Of a stretch of DNA of 64,000 nucleotides, positions 17,482 through 26,830 are shown one piece after another. Every line of letters starts with the position of its first letter. The stretch's first letter is position 1. The notes under the pieces were generated by a model. It was not told the DNA's origin, did not search any database, and saw nothing but the letters and a program-made list of their open reading frames with translations. The position numbers and the translations under genes were made by a program. This DNA is from Methylobacterium radiotolerans JCM 2831 (GTDB lineage: Bacteria > Pseudomonadota > Alphaproteobacteria > Rhizobiales > Beijerinckiaceae). The stretch is from positions 5,006,001 through 5,070,000 of the forward strand of contig NC_010505.1 of NCBI RefSeq assembly GCF_000019725.1, read 5' to 3'.

Positions 17482-18386
17482 GCGCGGAAGAGCTTCTTGC
17501 GATGGTAACAGCGTCCGCTTTCCAGCAGTACCTCTCCCATGCCGTTCCGACCGGGTTGAGTCGATCGGAGGCCGTCCGCTTTTCTGGCGGCCCTTCTCCG
17601 AAGCGGACCAGACGCTTACGGCCAGGCCAAGCCATGCCGGATCGCCATCGCACGCAGAACCGGACGTTCGGGTTCGCGCCCATTGCTGCCACTCGGCCGA
17701 ACCGGGTAGCAACCTAAAAGCAGACGTTCTATCGGCAGCTGAGCGATGGCCTGGTTGTCGATGTATCCGACAGTGCATCGCCGTAGGGAGGCTTCGCAGG
17801 TGCCTTCACGAATATCGCTCCGATGCGCACAATCCCCCGGTGGACCTTTGACGACACCATCTTGAGGTCAGCCTTGCCCTCGCGCCGTCACCAACGGCCT
17901 ACGCCCCTTCGTGCCCCAAGCTAAGCTGAGTTTGCTCAACTGCCGCGAAAGACCGCTATCGGGATGCGCCAACTCCGCCCGAGATGGCAGACATGGGTCG
18001 CGAGGAGTATGTTAGCTTTCTCGGCTAGCCAGCGACTCAATGGCTATCCCACGCAACGTCGATACAAATGCGCTCTGCTAACATGCCGACCCATTTCATC
18101 GTCAAATTTTGCAGGCAGTCGAGTACACAACGACCTATAACGTCTATTATTTCTGTAAAACCGATCTAATGTGAATCCAAATCAATATAAAGACGTTTCT
18201 TGACCTGCCGCACCCTGCTAAGGGTGCGCCTTATATTAATCATCGTGCTGAATCAGATAATCTGATGGCGCCGATCAAATCAGAATATTTGTCCGCTTCC
18301 TTCTCAAAATCTAATTTTCCCCGCAATGGCCGTTGCTTCTCGTTCGTGCGAGGAAAGCTGCGGCCTCGAATGATTTCGGAGGAAAC
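17482..18386. other. Long intergenic region, no supported gene
   Basis: 905 bases. The left part (17505-17640) carries two units of the dispersed repeat. Around 17960-18030 a short frame reads YRDAPTPPEMADMGREEYVSFLG with a stop and no start, perhaps the decayed end of a lost gene. The right part (18060-18350) is AT-rich and holds a hairpin with arms GCACCC/GGGTGC at 18210-18227. I see no intact gene. Confidence 0.5.
17505..17640 (+). repeat. Dispersed intergenic repeat, copy 2 (two units)
   Basis: Two tandem, imperfect units, each centred on GTCCGCTTT(T/C)C (17513 and 17574). The second is followed by CTCCGAAGCGGACCAGACGC and TTACGGCCAG, matching 35611-35670 and 52485-52556 closely. Confidence 0.55.
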
Positions 18387-18431
18387 ATGCTGGGGTCCCT
18401 TGGCGCCCAGGCACTACGGCGTCGCCGTTAG
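18387..18431 (+). CDS. Possible 14-residue leader peptide upstream of the symporter gene
   Basis: ATG at 18387 is preceded by an excellent GGAGGAAAC ribosome site and opens a short frame MLGSLGAQALRRRR ending in TAG at 18429-18431, 9 bases before the symporter ATG at 18441. The symporter start itself has no recognisable Shine-Dalgarno sequence. Termination-reinitiation coupling would explain both facts. A misplaced symporter start is the alternative. Confidence 0.35.
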   Translation: MLGSLGAQALRRRR

Positions 18432-18440
18432 GCCGCACCC

Positions 18441-19832
18441 ATGCAGCCAAACTGGATCGTTCTCTCCCTGACCCTGGCCTACATGGCGGCGATGGGGCTG
18501 ATCAGTTTCTCTGTGCGACGCCATGCGAGGAGCGCTGGAAGCTTTACCTCCGGCGGCACGCGCTATCCGGCGTTCCTGATCGGCTTTCTGCTGATGTCGG
18601 AATTCATCGGGACCGCCACGAGCGTCGGCACGACACAGACGGCCTACAGGGTCGGCGTGTCGGCCGCCTGGAACGTCCTCGCCCTCGCCGTCGGTTTCGT
18701 TCTCTACGCCATTCTCCTGGCGCCCCGCTTCAAGGAACTCGGCGAGAACACGATCTCCGGGGCGTTGGCCAAGGCCTACGGTCGCCCGACCAAGCTCGCG
18801 ACCTCGGTCATCATGATCTTCGCGCTCCAGATCGTCGCGGTCTCGACCTATGCGGGCGGCGGTACGATCCTGGCGGGCCTCCTCAACGTCGACCGGACCA
18901 GCGCCATCGTCATCACGGGTATCGTAGCGACGCTTTATGTCAGTGTCGGGGGGATGCGCTCGGTTATCTATACGAACGTCCTGCATGCCGTCGTGAAGTA
19001 TCTTGGCATCCTCGCGGCCGTGGCCTTCGGATTGTCTCAGGTCGGCGGCTTCGACAACCTGCGGGCCCACGTGCCCGAAGCGATGTTCGCGGTCGATACG
19101 GTCGGCTGGTCACAGATCTTCGCGTGGATGGTCGCCGGCATCGGCGCGGTCTTCTCGACGCAATACGTGATCCAGGCCATCAATACCGTGCAGGACGGGC
19201 GCACGGCGCGGCAGGCCAGCTTTTATTGTGCCTTCCTGCTCGTGCCGTTCGGCATCGGCGCTGCCCTGGTCGGTGTCTGCGCGGCGGCGCTGCTGCCGGG
19301 AATCCCCGCGATCCAGGCTTTGCCGGGCCTGATCGCCCGGATGGACGATCTTTTGGCCGCCATCGTGGTGGCGGGATTGGCGGGATCGCTGTTCGGCACG
19401 ATCTCGGCCCTTAGCATCGGCGCTGCCACCCTACTGTTCAAGGATTTCTATCATCCCCGCCGTCGGAGCGAGGATGGGACGTCGTCCCTGCGGTTCGTCC
19501 GCAGCATGACGGTGCTCGTGGGCCTGATCCCGATTCCCCTGGCGATCTTCGCGCCGGATATCCTGAAGGTGACGTTCCTCGCGAAATCCCTGCGGGCGAC
19601 CCTGGCGGTCTTGGTCATCTTTGCCTTCTACGCTCCGCGCTTCGGCACACCGCGGGCCGCCGTCGTCAGCATCCTGGTTTCCCTCGTCCTGACGATCGGC
19701 TGGTTCCTCGCCGGCGATCCCGGGGGAATCGACAACGCCTATGTGGCCCTCGTCATTCCCCTAGCGGTGATGGGTACAGCCGAACTCCGGAAGAGGACCA
19801 CGCTCCGGAACGAACAGGTTGCGGCGCCCTGA
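18441..19832 (+). CDS. Sodium:solute symporter family (SSS) transporter
   Basis: 463 residues with about 13 hydrophobic segments. The SSS signatures include SAGSFTSGGTRYPAFLIGFL in the first loop, EFIGTATSVGTTQTAYRVG in TM2, and IYTNVLHAVVKYLGILAAV around TM6. The family couples Na+ entry to uptake of organic anions, sugars or vitamins; substrate is not predictable. It sits just upstream of an AraC regulator and the molybdenum hydroxylase genes, so uptake of a furoate-like or aromatic acid is a possible role. Translation may depend on the preceding short frame. Confidence 0.85.
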   Translation: MQPNWIVLSLTLAYMAAMGLISFSVRRHARSAGSFTSGGTRYPAFLIGFLLMSEFIGTATSVGTTQTAYRVGVSAAWNVLALAVGFVLYAILLAPRFKELGENTISGALAKAYGRPTKLATSVIMIFALQIVAVSTYAGGGTILAGLLNVDRTSAIVITGIVATLYVSVGGMRSVIYTNVLHAVVKYLGILAAVAFGLSQVGGFDNLRAHVPEAMFAVDTVGWSQIFAWMVAGIGAVFSTQYVIQAINTVQDGRTARQASFYCAFLLVPFGIGAALVGVCAAALLPGIPAIQALPGLIARMDDLLAAIVVAGLAGSLFGTISALSIGAATLLFKDFYHPRRRSEDGTSSLRFVRSMTVLVGLIPIPLAIFAPDILKVTFLAKSLRATLAVLVIFAFYAPRFGTPRAAVVSILVSLVLTIGWFLAGDPGGIDNAYVALVIPLAVMGTAELRKRTTLRNEQVAAP

Positions 19833-19892
19833 CGGGACGGGTGTCCCGGCGGCGATCTAGCTGCCCCCCGCGGACCATGCTAAATAGTGCAG

Positions 19893-20750
19893 ATGTCCGA
19901 GGCTCTTGAGATCGCCCATGGCGCCTTCGGCCGCGTCGCGCTCCTCGACATGGACCGCAGCCTTGTCCGCCACGCGCACCCGCATTGCCACGTGCTCCTG
20001 AAGGTCGAGGGAGACGACACGCAGTTCCTCGTCGGTGATCAGGTTGTGGCGCTCACCGACGATCAGGCTGTCCTGATCAACGCCTGGGAGACCCACGCCT
20101 ACCTGCACGATCCCCGGCGGGCCAAGGCGATGATCCTGGCCCTGTACATCGAGCCCAACTGGCTCGGCGCGTTCCGGCGGAATTGGGCTGCGAGCGGGGC
20201 GCCCGGTTTCTTCGGACAACCGTCGGGCGCCGTCACACCAACGATTCACCGGCTCGCCCACGACCTCGCCGCCGAGATGGTCTATGCACCGCTTTCCTCC
20301 CACATCCAGGACGAGTTACTGTCGAACCTGATGGTTGCCGTGATCGAGCGGTTCACGGCTTGGCGCGAGGAGCCCCTCTCCCTCCGTGCCGCCGCCCGGC
20401 GCAACGCTGGCGACTGGCGCATCCGACGCACCATCGCACGGGTGCGGGCAGAGCCAGGCGCCATGCTGGGCACCGAGGCGCTGGCACGCGAGGCGGGCCT
20501 CTCCCGCGCCCAGTTCTACCGCCTGTTCGAGCAATCCACCGGGGCCCCGCCCCATGTCTTCCTCAACGCGATCCGGATCGAACAGGCCGTCGAGGCCATC
20601 GTGAGCAGCGAGGAGCCCCTCACCGCGATCGGCATGCGCCTCGGCTTCGCCGCGCCCGCACATTTCTCGCGCTTCTTCCGGGACCACGTCAGCGTACCCC
20701 CGAGCATCTTCCGCGGTATCGTCCGGCGGGGCGGCCAGCCCACTGCCTGA
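19893..20750 (+). CDS. AraC-family regulator
   Basis: 285 residues from the ATG at 19893 (GTG at 19887 is also possible). The N-terminal half is a cupin-like sensor (LVRHAHPHCHVLLKVEGDD, then NAWETHAYLHD). The C-terminal 100 residues carry the two AraC helix-turn-helix motifs: LGTEALAREAGLSRAQFYRL and PLTAIGMRLGFAAPAHFSRF. It lies between the symporter and the hydroxylase operon in the same direction, with 92 bases to the next gene, and is a likely activator of one or both. Confidence 0.85.
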   Translation: MSEALEIAHGAFGRVALLDMDRSLVRHAHPHCHVLLKVEGDDTQFLVGDQVVALTDDQAVLINAWETHAYLHDPRRAKAMILALYIEPNWLGAFRRNWAASGAPGFFGQPSGAVTPTIHRLAHDLAAEMVYAPLSSHIQDELLSNLMVAVIERFTAWREEPLSLRAAARRNAGDWRIRRTIARVRAEPGAMLGTEALAREAGLSRAQFYRLFEQSTGAPPHVFLNAIRIEQAVEAIVSSEEPLTAIGMRLGFAAPAHFSRFFRDHVSVPPSIFRGIVRRGGQPTA

Positions 20751-20842
20751 CGGCGCTGTCATCAAAGAATGAGACGTTTCGGTAAGTCGCGAGACGCCTC
20801 GGCATCGCTGCGCCCACACGGAGCCGCCATTCTCCCCGAGAT

Positions 20843-23800
20843 ATGGACCCCATCGAGAGGTCCGGCGGAGGAAGCGGCTTGGGCATCGTGTCAACGAGCT
20901 ATGTCGGACGATCGGTCGAGCGCGTCGAGGACGCAGCCCTGCTCTCCGGGCTCGGGCGCTACATCGACGACCTCGGCATGCGGCCCGGCACGCTGCACGC
21001 GGCGATCCTGCGCTCGCCCCACGCCCATGCGGACATCCTTGGCTTCGATGTTCAGGCGGCCAAGGCGCTGCCCGGCGTCACCGCCGTGGTCACGGGCCGG
21101 GACCTCGACGCCGTCACGACCGGCCTCGTCCCGGCCTTGCGGGCGGTCGTCGATGCCCGCGCCATCGCGGTGGACCGGGTGCGTTATGTCGGCGAGCCCG
21201 TCGCCATCGTCGTCGCCCGAGACCGCTACCTCGCGGAGGACGGCTGCGACCTGATTGAGGTGCAGTACCGGGTGCGCCCCGCGGTGGTCGATCCGCTGGC
21301 GGCCCTCGCCCCCGACAGCGAGATCCTGCACGAGGGCGTCGGCGCCAATTGCGTCAGCGACCGACGCTTCCGCTACGGCGATCCCGAGGCGGCCTTCGCG
21401 GAGAGCCCGCGCAGCCTGTCCGTGACCGTGCGCTACCCGCGCAACACCGGCTCGCCGATGGAGACCTACGGCGTCGTCGCCTCCTACGATCCCACCGACG
21501 ATTCCTACGACGTGCTCGCGAACTTCCAGGGGCCATTCAGCATCCATGCAGTGGTGGCCCGGGCGCTCAAGGTGCCGGGCAACCGCCTGCGCCTGCGCAC
21601 GCCCCCCGATTCCGGCGGCAGCTTCGGGGTCAAGCAGGGCGTCGCGCCCTACGCCGTCCTGATCGCCGCCACGGCGCGCCTCGTGGGCCAGCCGGTGAAG
21701 TGGATCGAGGACCGGCTGGAGCACCTCTCGGCCTCCGTCTCCGCCACCAACCGGGTCACGACCCTCCGCGCCGCCTTCGAGGCGGACGGGCGCGTCACCG
21801 CCCTCGATTGGGACCAGATCGAGGATTGTGGCGCCTACCTGCGGGCGCCCGAACCCGCCACGCTCTACCGGATGCACGGCAACCTTACCGGCGCATACGC
21901 CATCCGCAATGTCGCCGTGCGCAACCGGGTGGTGCTGACCAACAAGACGCCGACCGGCCTCGTGCGCGGCTTCGGCGGGCCGCAGGTCTACTATCCGCTC
22001 GAACGGCTTATGCAGCGCATCGCGCTGACGCTGGGCCTAGAACCCTTCGCGGTGATCCGCCGGAATCTGATTCCGGCCGACGCCTTTCCCTATCGCACCG
22101 CGACCGGCGCCCTCTACGATTCCGGCGATTACCAGCGCGCCCTCGACGAAGCCGCCCGGGACGGCGGGCTCGATGAGCTGAAGCGGCGGCGGGACGCCGC
22201 CCGCGCCGAGGGCCGCCTCTATGGGATCGGCCTGACGGCGGCGGTCGAGCCCAGCGTCTCCAACATGGGCTACATCACCACCGTGCTGACGGCGGAGGAA
22301 CGCGCCAAGGCGGGACCGAAGAACGGCGCGCAATCGACGGCCACCATCACCCTCGATCCCGTCGGCTCGGTGACGGTTCAGGTCGCCTCGGTGCCGCAAG
22401 GCCAGGGGCACCGGACGGTGCTGGCCCAGGTGGTGGCCGACGTGCTCGGCCTCCCGATGGAGCAGGTCCGCGTCACGGCCGACCTCGATACCGCCAAGGA
22501 TGCGTGGTCGATCGCCTCCGGCAACTACGCGAGCCGCTTCGCCGCCGCCGTGGCGGGGGTCGCGCACCTCGCCGCCACCCGCCTGCGCGACAGGCTCGCG
22601 CGGATCGCGGCGGCGCAGCTGAACCTGCGCCCGGAGGATCTCGTCTTCGCGGGCGGGCGCATCGCCTCGCGGGTGAACCCGGATGCGGGTCTGCCCTTCG
22701 CGCGGGTCGCCGCCACGAGCCACTGGTCGCCCGGCCTCGTGCCCGAGGAGCTCGGCGCGGTGATCCGCGAGACGGTGTTCTGGACACCCCCGGAGCTGAC
22801 GGCGCCGGACGCGGAGGACCACATCAACTCCTCCCTGTGCCACGGCTTCATCTTCGACATCTGCGGTTTGGAGATCGACCGGGTCACCGGCAAGATCGCC
22901 ATCGACCGCTACGTCTCGATGCACGATTGCGGGCGCATCCTGCACCCCGGCATGGTCGAGGGGCAGGTGCGCGGCGGCTTCGCGCAGGCGCTCGGCGCGG
23001 CGGTCTACGAGGAACTCGCCTACGGCGACGACGGCGCCTTCCTGTCCGGCACCTTCGCTGACTACCTGCTGCCCACCGCGACCGAGGTGCCGGACCTGCG
23101 CATCCTGCACGTCGAGAGCCCGTCTCCCTTCACGCTGCTCGGCGCGAAGGGGGTCGGTGAGGGCAACTGCATGTCGACGCCGGTCTGCCTCGCCAACGCG
23201 GTGGCCGACGCCCTGGGCCTGGAAGCCATCGACCTGCCCCTGACGCCCGCCAAGCTCGCGGCCCTCGCGGCGGGCGGGGAGGAGCGGGGGCCCCCCTCCG
23301 GCCACGCCGCCCCGAAGCCCGCCGCCAAGGCGGGCGACCGCACCCTGCGCGGGGAGGGCTCGGCCGCCGTCACGGCTCCGCCGGAGACGGTGTGGGCGAT
23401 GCTCCTCGACCCCGACGTGCTCGCCTCCGTCATCCCCGGTTCGCATGGGGTGCGGAAGCTCTCCGACACGCGGTTCCAGGCCGACGTCACGCTCGGCGTC
23501 GGCCCGGTGAAGGGCCGCTACAAGGCCGAGGTGATCCTCTCCGACCTCGACGAGCCCCGGGCGGTGACGCTCACCGGCACGGTGACGGGCGGCCTCGGCA
23601 GCGGTGGCGGCACCGGCCGCCTGACCCTGGAGCCCGACGGCACGGGGGGCACGCGGATCGCCTACGTCTACGAGGCGGCGGTGGGCGGCAAGGTCGCGGC
23701 GGTGGGCGGACGCCTCCTCGACGGGGCCGCGCGGGTGATCATCGGCGGGTTCTTCACGGCCCTCGCTCGGCGGGCCGGCGGGTCCGGCGTGCGCGGGCGC

Positions 23801-23854
23801 CGCCTTCCGGCCGCCCTGCGGTGGCTCCTCGCGCGCCTGGGAGTGTCCGCATGA
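20843..23854 (+). CDS. hmfA: Molybdenum hydroxylase large subunit fused to a CoxG/SRPBCC domain (HmfA-like)
   Basis: 1003 residues. Residues 1 to about 800 are the molybdopterin-binding subunit of the xanthine dehydrogenase/CO dehydrogenase family: N-terminal RSVERVEDAALLSGLGRYID, substrate-channel GLVRGFGGPQVYYPLERLM, and the catalytic-glutamate motif KGVGEGN (Glu773). A linker rich in Ala/Pro/Lys follows. Residues about 832-975 form an SRPBCC/CoxG domain (TAPPETVWAMLLDPDVLASVIPG). Beside CoA ligase and HmfE-like genes it is best read as 2-furoyl-CoA dehydrogenase, which hydroxylates C5 of the furan ring. A GTG at 20888 is an alternative start. The stop overlaps the next ATG. Confidence 0.8.
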   Translation: MDPIERSGGGSGLGIVSTSYVGRSVERVEDAALLSGLGRYIDDLGMRPGTLHAAILRSPHAHADILGFDVQAAKALPGVTAVVTGRDLDAVTTGLVPALRAVVDARAIAVDRVRYVGEPVAIVVARDRYLAEDGCDLIEVQYRVRPAVVDPLAALAPDSEILHEGVGANCVSDRRFRYGDPEAAFAESPRSLSVTVRYPRNTGSPMETYGVVASYDPTDDSYDVLANFQGPFSIHAVVARALKVPGNRLRLRTPPDSGGSFGVKQGVAPYAVLIAATARLVGQPVKWIEDRLEHLSASVSATNRVTTLRAAFEADGRVTALDWDQIEDCGAYLRAPEPATLYRMHGNLTGAYAIRNVAVRNRVVLTNKTPTGLVRGFGGPQVYYPLERLMQRIALTLGLEPFAVIRRNLIPADAFPYRTATGALYDSGDYQRALDEAARDGGLDELKRRRDAARAEGRLYGIGLTAAVEPSVSNMGYITTVLTAEERAKAGPKNGAQSTATITLDPVGSVTVQVASVPQGQGHRTVLAQVVADVLGLPMEQVRVTADLDTAKDAWSIASGNYASRFAAAVAGVAHLAATRLRDRLARIAAAQLNLRPEDLVFAGGRIASRVNPDAGLPFARVAATSHWSPGLVPEELGAVIRETVFWTPPELTAPDAEDHINSSLCHGFIFDICGLEIDRVTGKIAIDRYVSMHDCGRILHPGMVEGQVRGGFAQALGAAVYEELAYGDDGAFLSGTFADYLLPTATEVPDLRILHVESPSPFTLLGAKGVGEGNCMSTPVCLANAVADALGLEAIDLPLTPAKLAALAAGGEERGPPSGHAAPKPAAKAGDRTLRGEGSAAVTAPPETVWAMLLDPDVLASVIPGSHGVRKLSDTRFQADVTLGVGPVKGRYKAEVILSDLDEPRAVTLTGTVTGGLGSGGGTGRLTLEPDGTGGTRIAYVYEAAVGGKVAAVGGRLLDGAARVIIGGFFTALARRAGGSGVRGRRLPAALRWLLARLGVSA

Positions 23855-24714
23855 AGCCCGCGCCCTTCGCCTATCTGCGCGCCACGTCCCTGGACGACGC
23901 CTTGGAAGCCTTGCACCAGCACGGCCCCGAGGCCCGGATCATCGCGGGCGGCCAGTCCCTGATGCCGATGCTCAACATGCGGCTCACGAAGCCCGCCGTG
24001 CTCGTCGACGTGATGCGCATCCCCGCCCTCAAGGAGCCCCGCCCCGACAAGGGCGCCCTCGTCATTCCGGCGGGCGTGCGGCAGGCGATCCTGCTCGACC
24101 GGCCGGGTCTCGCCCGGGACCTGCCGCTGCTGGCTGTTGCCCTGCCGTGGGTCGGGCACATCCAGACCCGGGCACGGGGGACGCTGTGCGGCTCCGTCGC
24201 CCATGCCGATCCGAGCGCGGAAATCCCCCTCTGCCTCGTGGCGCTCCAGGGCGAGATTCACCTGCGCAGCCGCCGGAAGGTCCGGCGCGTGGCGGCCGAG
24301 GACTTCTTCACCGGCATGATGGTCACCGACCGGGCCGACGACGAGATGATCGAAGCCATCGCCTATCCCCTGCGCCGGGAGGGCACCGGCACGGCCTTCG
24401 CCGAGGTGGGGCGTCGGCACGGCGACTACGCCATCGTCGCCTGCGCCGCCGTGGTGGACGGCACCCGGATGCGGCTCGCGGTCGGCGGCGTCGCCGACCG
24501 GCCCACCGCCCGCGACTTCCCCCACCTCGACGGGTCGGCGCTCGACGATGCCCTCAACGCCTTCGCCTGGGACCTCGGCGCGGGGGACGATCTCCACGGC
24601 ACCGCCCGCTACCGCCGCGAGCTCGTGCGCAGCCTCGGCCGCCGGGTGCTGGAACAGGCCGTCAAGGTCGCCCGCGGCGACACCCATCAGGAGGCCGTGC
24701 CATGCCACAGCTAG
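23851..24714 (+). CDS. hmfB: FAD-binding subunit of the molybdenum hydroxylase (HmfB-like)
   Basis: 287 residues from the ATG at 23851, overlapping the large-subunit stop as ATGA. The FAD-contact motif is ARIIAGGQSLMPMLNMRL and the second one TLCGSVAHADPSAEIPLCLV, as in CoxM/medium subunits. The C-terminal CO_deh_flav_C domain starts near residue 170. It passes electrons from the Fe-S subunit to an external acceptor. The gene sits in the canonical large-medium-small order and overlaps the following 2Fe-2S gene by 13 bases, so subunit synthesis is coupled. Confidence 0.87.
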   Translation: MKPAPFAYLRATSLDDALEALHQHGPEARIIAGGQSLMPMLNMRLTKPAVLVDVMRIPALKEPRPDKGALVIPAGVRQAILLDRPGLARDLPLLAVALPWVGHIQTRARGTLCGSVAHADPSAEIPLCLVALQGEIHLRSRRKVRRVAAEDFFTGMMVTDRADDEMIEAIAYPLRREGTGTAFAEVGRRHGDYAIVACAAVVDGTRMRLAVGGVADRPTARDFPHLDGSALDDALNAFAWDLGAGDDLHGTARYRRELVRSLGRRVLEQAVKVARGDTHQEAVPCHS

Positions 24715-25235
24715 ACGCGAAGGGCCGTCACACGGTGGCCTTTACCCTCAACGGGCGCGAGACCACGGTCGAGGTCGAGACCCGCACCCTGCTGACCGAC
24801 GCCCTGCGCCACGGGCTCGGGGCCACGGGCACGCATGTCGGCTGCGAGCACGGCGTCTGCGGCGCCTGCACGGTGTCCATCGACGGGGTTCCCGCCCGGG
24901 CCTGCCTGACGCTCGCCGTGGGGGTCGAGGGCTGCGCCGTGCGGACCGTCGAGGGTCTGGCTCCGGAGCCCGGCCGCCTCGGGGTGCTGCAGGCGGCGTT
25001 CCGGCGGCGGCACGCCCTGCAATGCGGCTTCTGCACCGCCGGCATCCTGATGTCGCTCGACGCCTATCTCGCCTTCCGGCCGAACCCCTCGCGCCGGGAG
25101 ATCACGGAAGTGATCGGCGGCCATCTCTGCCGCTGCACCGGCTACGCGCCGATCATCGAGGCCGCCCTGGAGGCGGCTGCGGAACTCAGGGGCGACATCC
25201 CGGCCCCGTCATCCCCGGAGGCCGCCCATGCTTGA
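24702..25235 (+). CDS. hmfC: 2Fe-2S subunit of the molybdenum hydroxylase (HmfC-like)
   Basis: 177 residues. The plant-type ferredoxin cluster ligands are Cys48, Cys53, Cys56 and Cys68 (HVGCEHGVCGACTVSIDG); the second 2Fe-2S cluster ligands are Cys108 and Cys111 (QCGFCTAG) plus Cys143 and Cys145 (HLCRCTGY). All eight are present, so electron transfer should work. It overlaps the FAD subunit upstream and the acyl-CoA synthetase start by 8 bases downstream, which ties the hydroxylase to a CoA-activated substrate. Confidence 0.9.
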   Translation: MPQLDAKGRHTVAFTLNGRETTVEVETRTLLTDALRHGLGATGTHVGCEHGVCGACTVSIDGVPARACLTLAVGVEGCAVRTVEGLAPEPGRLGVLQAAFRRRHALQCGFCTAGILMSLDAYLAFRPNPSRREITEVIGGHLCRCTGYAPIIEAALEAAAELRGDIPAPSSPEAAHA

Positions 25236-26787
25236 TCTCGGCACCAGCTTCCTTGCGAGCGTCTCCCGCGATCCCCGCGCCCTGGCCCTCGTCGACGGGG
25301 AGACCCGGCTGAGCTACGCGGAGTGGTTCGGGGTCATCTCCGCAACCGTGGCCGGGCTCGACCGGCTCGGGCTGAAGCCCGGCGACCACCTCGTCACGGT
25401 CCTCCAGAACCGGCAAGAGGCGGCGACCCTCCACTGGGCCTGCCAGTTCGCGGGCATCGTGATCACGCCGATCAACTGGCGGGCCAAGGCCGAGGAGATC
25501 GATTACGCGGTCGAGAACGCGCAGGCCCGCGCCATCGCCTACGAACCGGTCTCGGCCGGGAGCCTGCGAGACAGCGCGGCGTCGCAGCGAATCCCGCGCA
25601 TCGCCGTCGGCACGCCACCCGGCCCCGGCGAGACGGCCTTCGCCGACCTCGCCGCCACCGAGGGGCCTCCGGTGACGCCCCGGGCCGACGCGGAGGCGAT
25701 CTCGCTGATGCTCTACACCTCCGGCACCACCGCCAAGCCCAAGGGGGTCCCGCGGCGACACCGGGCGGAGCGCGCGGCGGCCGTGGCCCATGTGGCGCAA
25801 AACCTCTACGGGCGCGGCGAGCGCACCCTCGGCGTGATGCCGCTCTATCACACGATGGGGGTGCGCTCGCTCCTCGCCATGTCGCTGATCGGCGGGACCT
25901 TCGTCTGCCTCCCCCGGTTCGACGTGGCCGGCGCGCTGCGGCTGATCGCGGCCGAGCGGATCACCAACCTCTACCTCGTGCCGACCCTCTATCACGACCT
26001 CGTGCACCATCGGGATTTCCCGGCGACCGACACGACCTCCGTGCGCAAGCTCGGCTTCGCCGGAGCGCCGATGACGGACGGCCTGCTCGCCCGCCTGACC
26101 GAGGCGTTCCGGCCGGATCTGTTCGTCAATCATTACGGCTCGTCGGAGGTCTACACCTTTACGATCAACCACGAGGCGGCGGTGAAACCCGGTTCGGCCG
26201 GGCGGGCGGGCCTCAACACGATGGTGCGCGTCGTACCCATGGGGGGCGACCCAGGCCGAACCGCCGCGCCGGGCGAGGAGGGCGAGATCGCCGTCATCGC
26301 CAAGGGCGACGAAGCCTTCGAGGGCTACTGGCATCGCCCCGAAGCCGACGCGAAGGCCTTTCGTGATGGCTGGTACTTCACCGGCGATACCGGCTTCGCC
26401 GACGCCGATGGCGACCTCTACGTCACCGGCCGGGTGGACGACATGATCATCACCGGGGGCGAGAACGTTTCGCCCGTCGAGATCGAGAGCCGCCTCTCCT
26501 TGCATCCGGCCGTGTCCGAAGTCGCCGTTGTGGGCCTGCCCGACGAGCGCTGGGGTCGGATCGTCGCGGCCTTCATCAAGCGGAGCGGCAGCACCGACGA
26601 AGCGGCGCTCGATGCCCATTGCCGGGCGGGCGGCCTGCCGAGTCACAAGCTGCCGCGCCGGTACGTCTTCGTGGACGAGATCCCGAAATCGCCGGTCGGC
26701 AAGCTGCTGCGCCGCCAACTCGTGGCCGGCGAGTACGTCCTGGAAGGCGGGGCCGAGCCCCATGCCGAAGGTCACGAGGCTGCCTGA
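25228..26787 (+). CDS. hmfD: Acyl-CoA synthetase, probable 2-furoate:CoA ligase (HmfD-like)
   Basis: 519 residues of the ANL superfamily. The ATP-binding loop is LMLYTSGTTAKPKGVP, the second core motif VNHYGSSEVYTFTI, the adenylate-binding acid DGWYFTGDTGFAD, the hinge TGRVDDMIITGGENVSP and the C-terminal catalytic lysine lies in KSPVGKLLRRQL. These enzymes make an acyl-adenylate and then an acyl-CoA. Tight coupling to the hydroxylase genes and the HmfE-like gene points to 2-furoate as substrate; another small aromatic acid cannot be excluded. Confidence 0.8.
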   Translation: MLDLGTSFLASVSRDPRALALVDGETRLSYAEWFGVISATVAGLDRLGLKPGDHLVTVLQNRQEAATLHWACQFAGIVITPINWRAKAEEIDYAVENAQARAIAYEPVSAGSLRDSAASQRIPRIAVGTPPGPGETAFADLAATEGPPVTPRADAEAISLMLYTSGTTAKPKGVPRRHRAERAAAVAHVAQNLYGRGERTLGVMPLYHTMGVRSLLAMSLIGGTFVCLPRFDVAGALRLIAAERITNLYLVPTLYHDLVHHRDFPATDTTSVRKLGFAGAPMTDGLLARLTEAFRPDLFVNHYGSSEVYTFTINHEAAVKPGSAGRAGLNTMVRVVPMGGDPGRTAAPGEEGEIAVIAKGDEAFEGYWHRPEADAKAFRDGWYFTGDTGFADADGDLYVTGRVDDMIITGGENVSPVEIESRLSLHPAVSEVAVVGLPDERWGRIVAAFIKRSGSTDEAALDAHCRAGGLPSHKLPRRYVFVDEIPKSPVGKLLRRQLVAGEYVLEGGAEPHAEGHEAA

Positions 26788-26830
26788 CGGTCCCGCCCCC
26801 ACTCCGAATCACAAGCGAGAGACCAAACCC

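Noticed and set aside
22037..23446. 469-codon frame antisense to the molybdenum hydroxylase
   Set aside because: Typical high-GC antisense shadow, rich in Arg/Gly/His, opposite a fully motif-supported gene.
25186..26802. 538-codon frame antisense to the acyl-CoA synthetase
   Set aside because: Antisense shadow of a gene with all ANL motifs.
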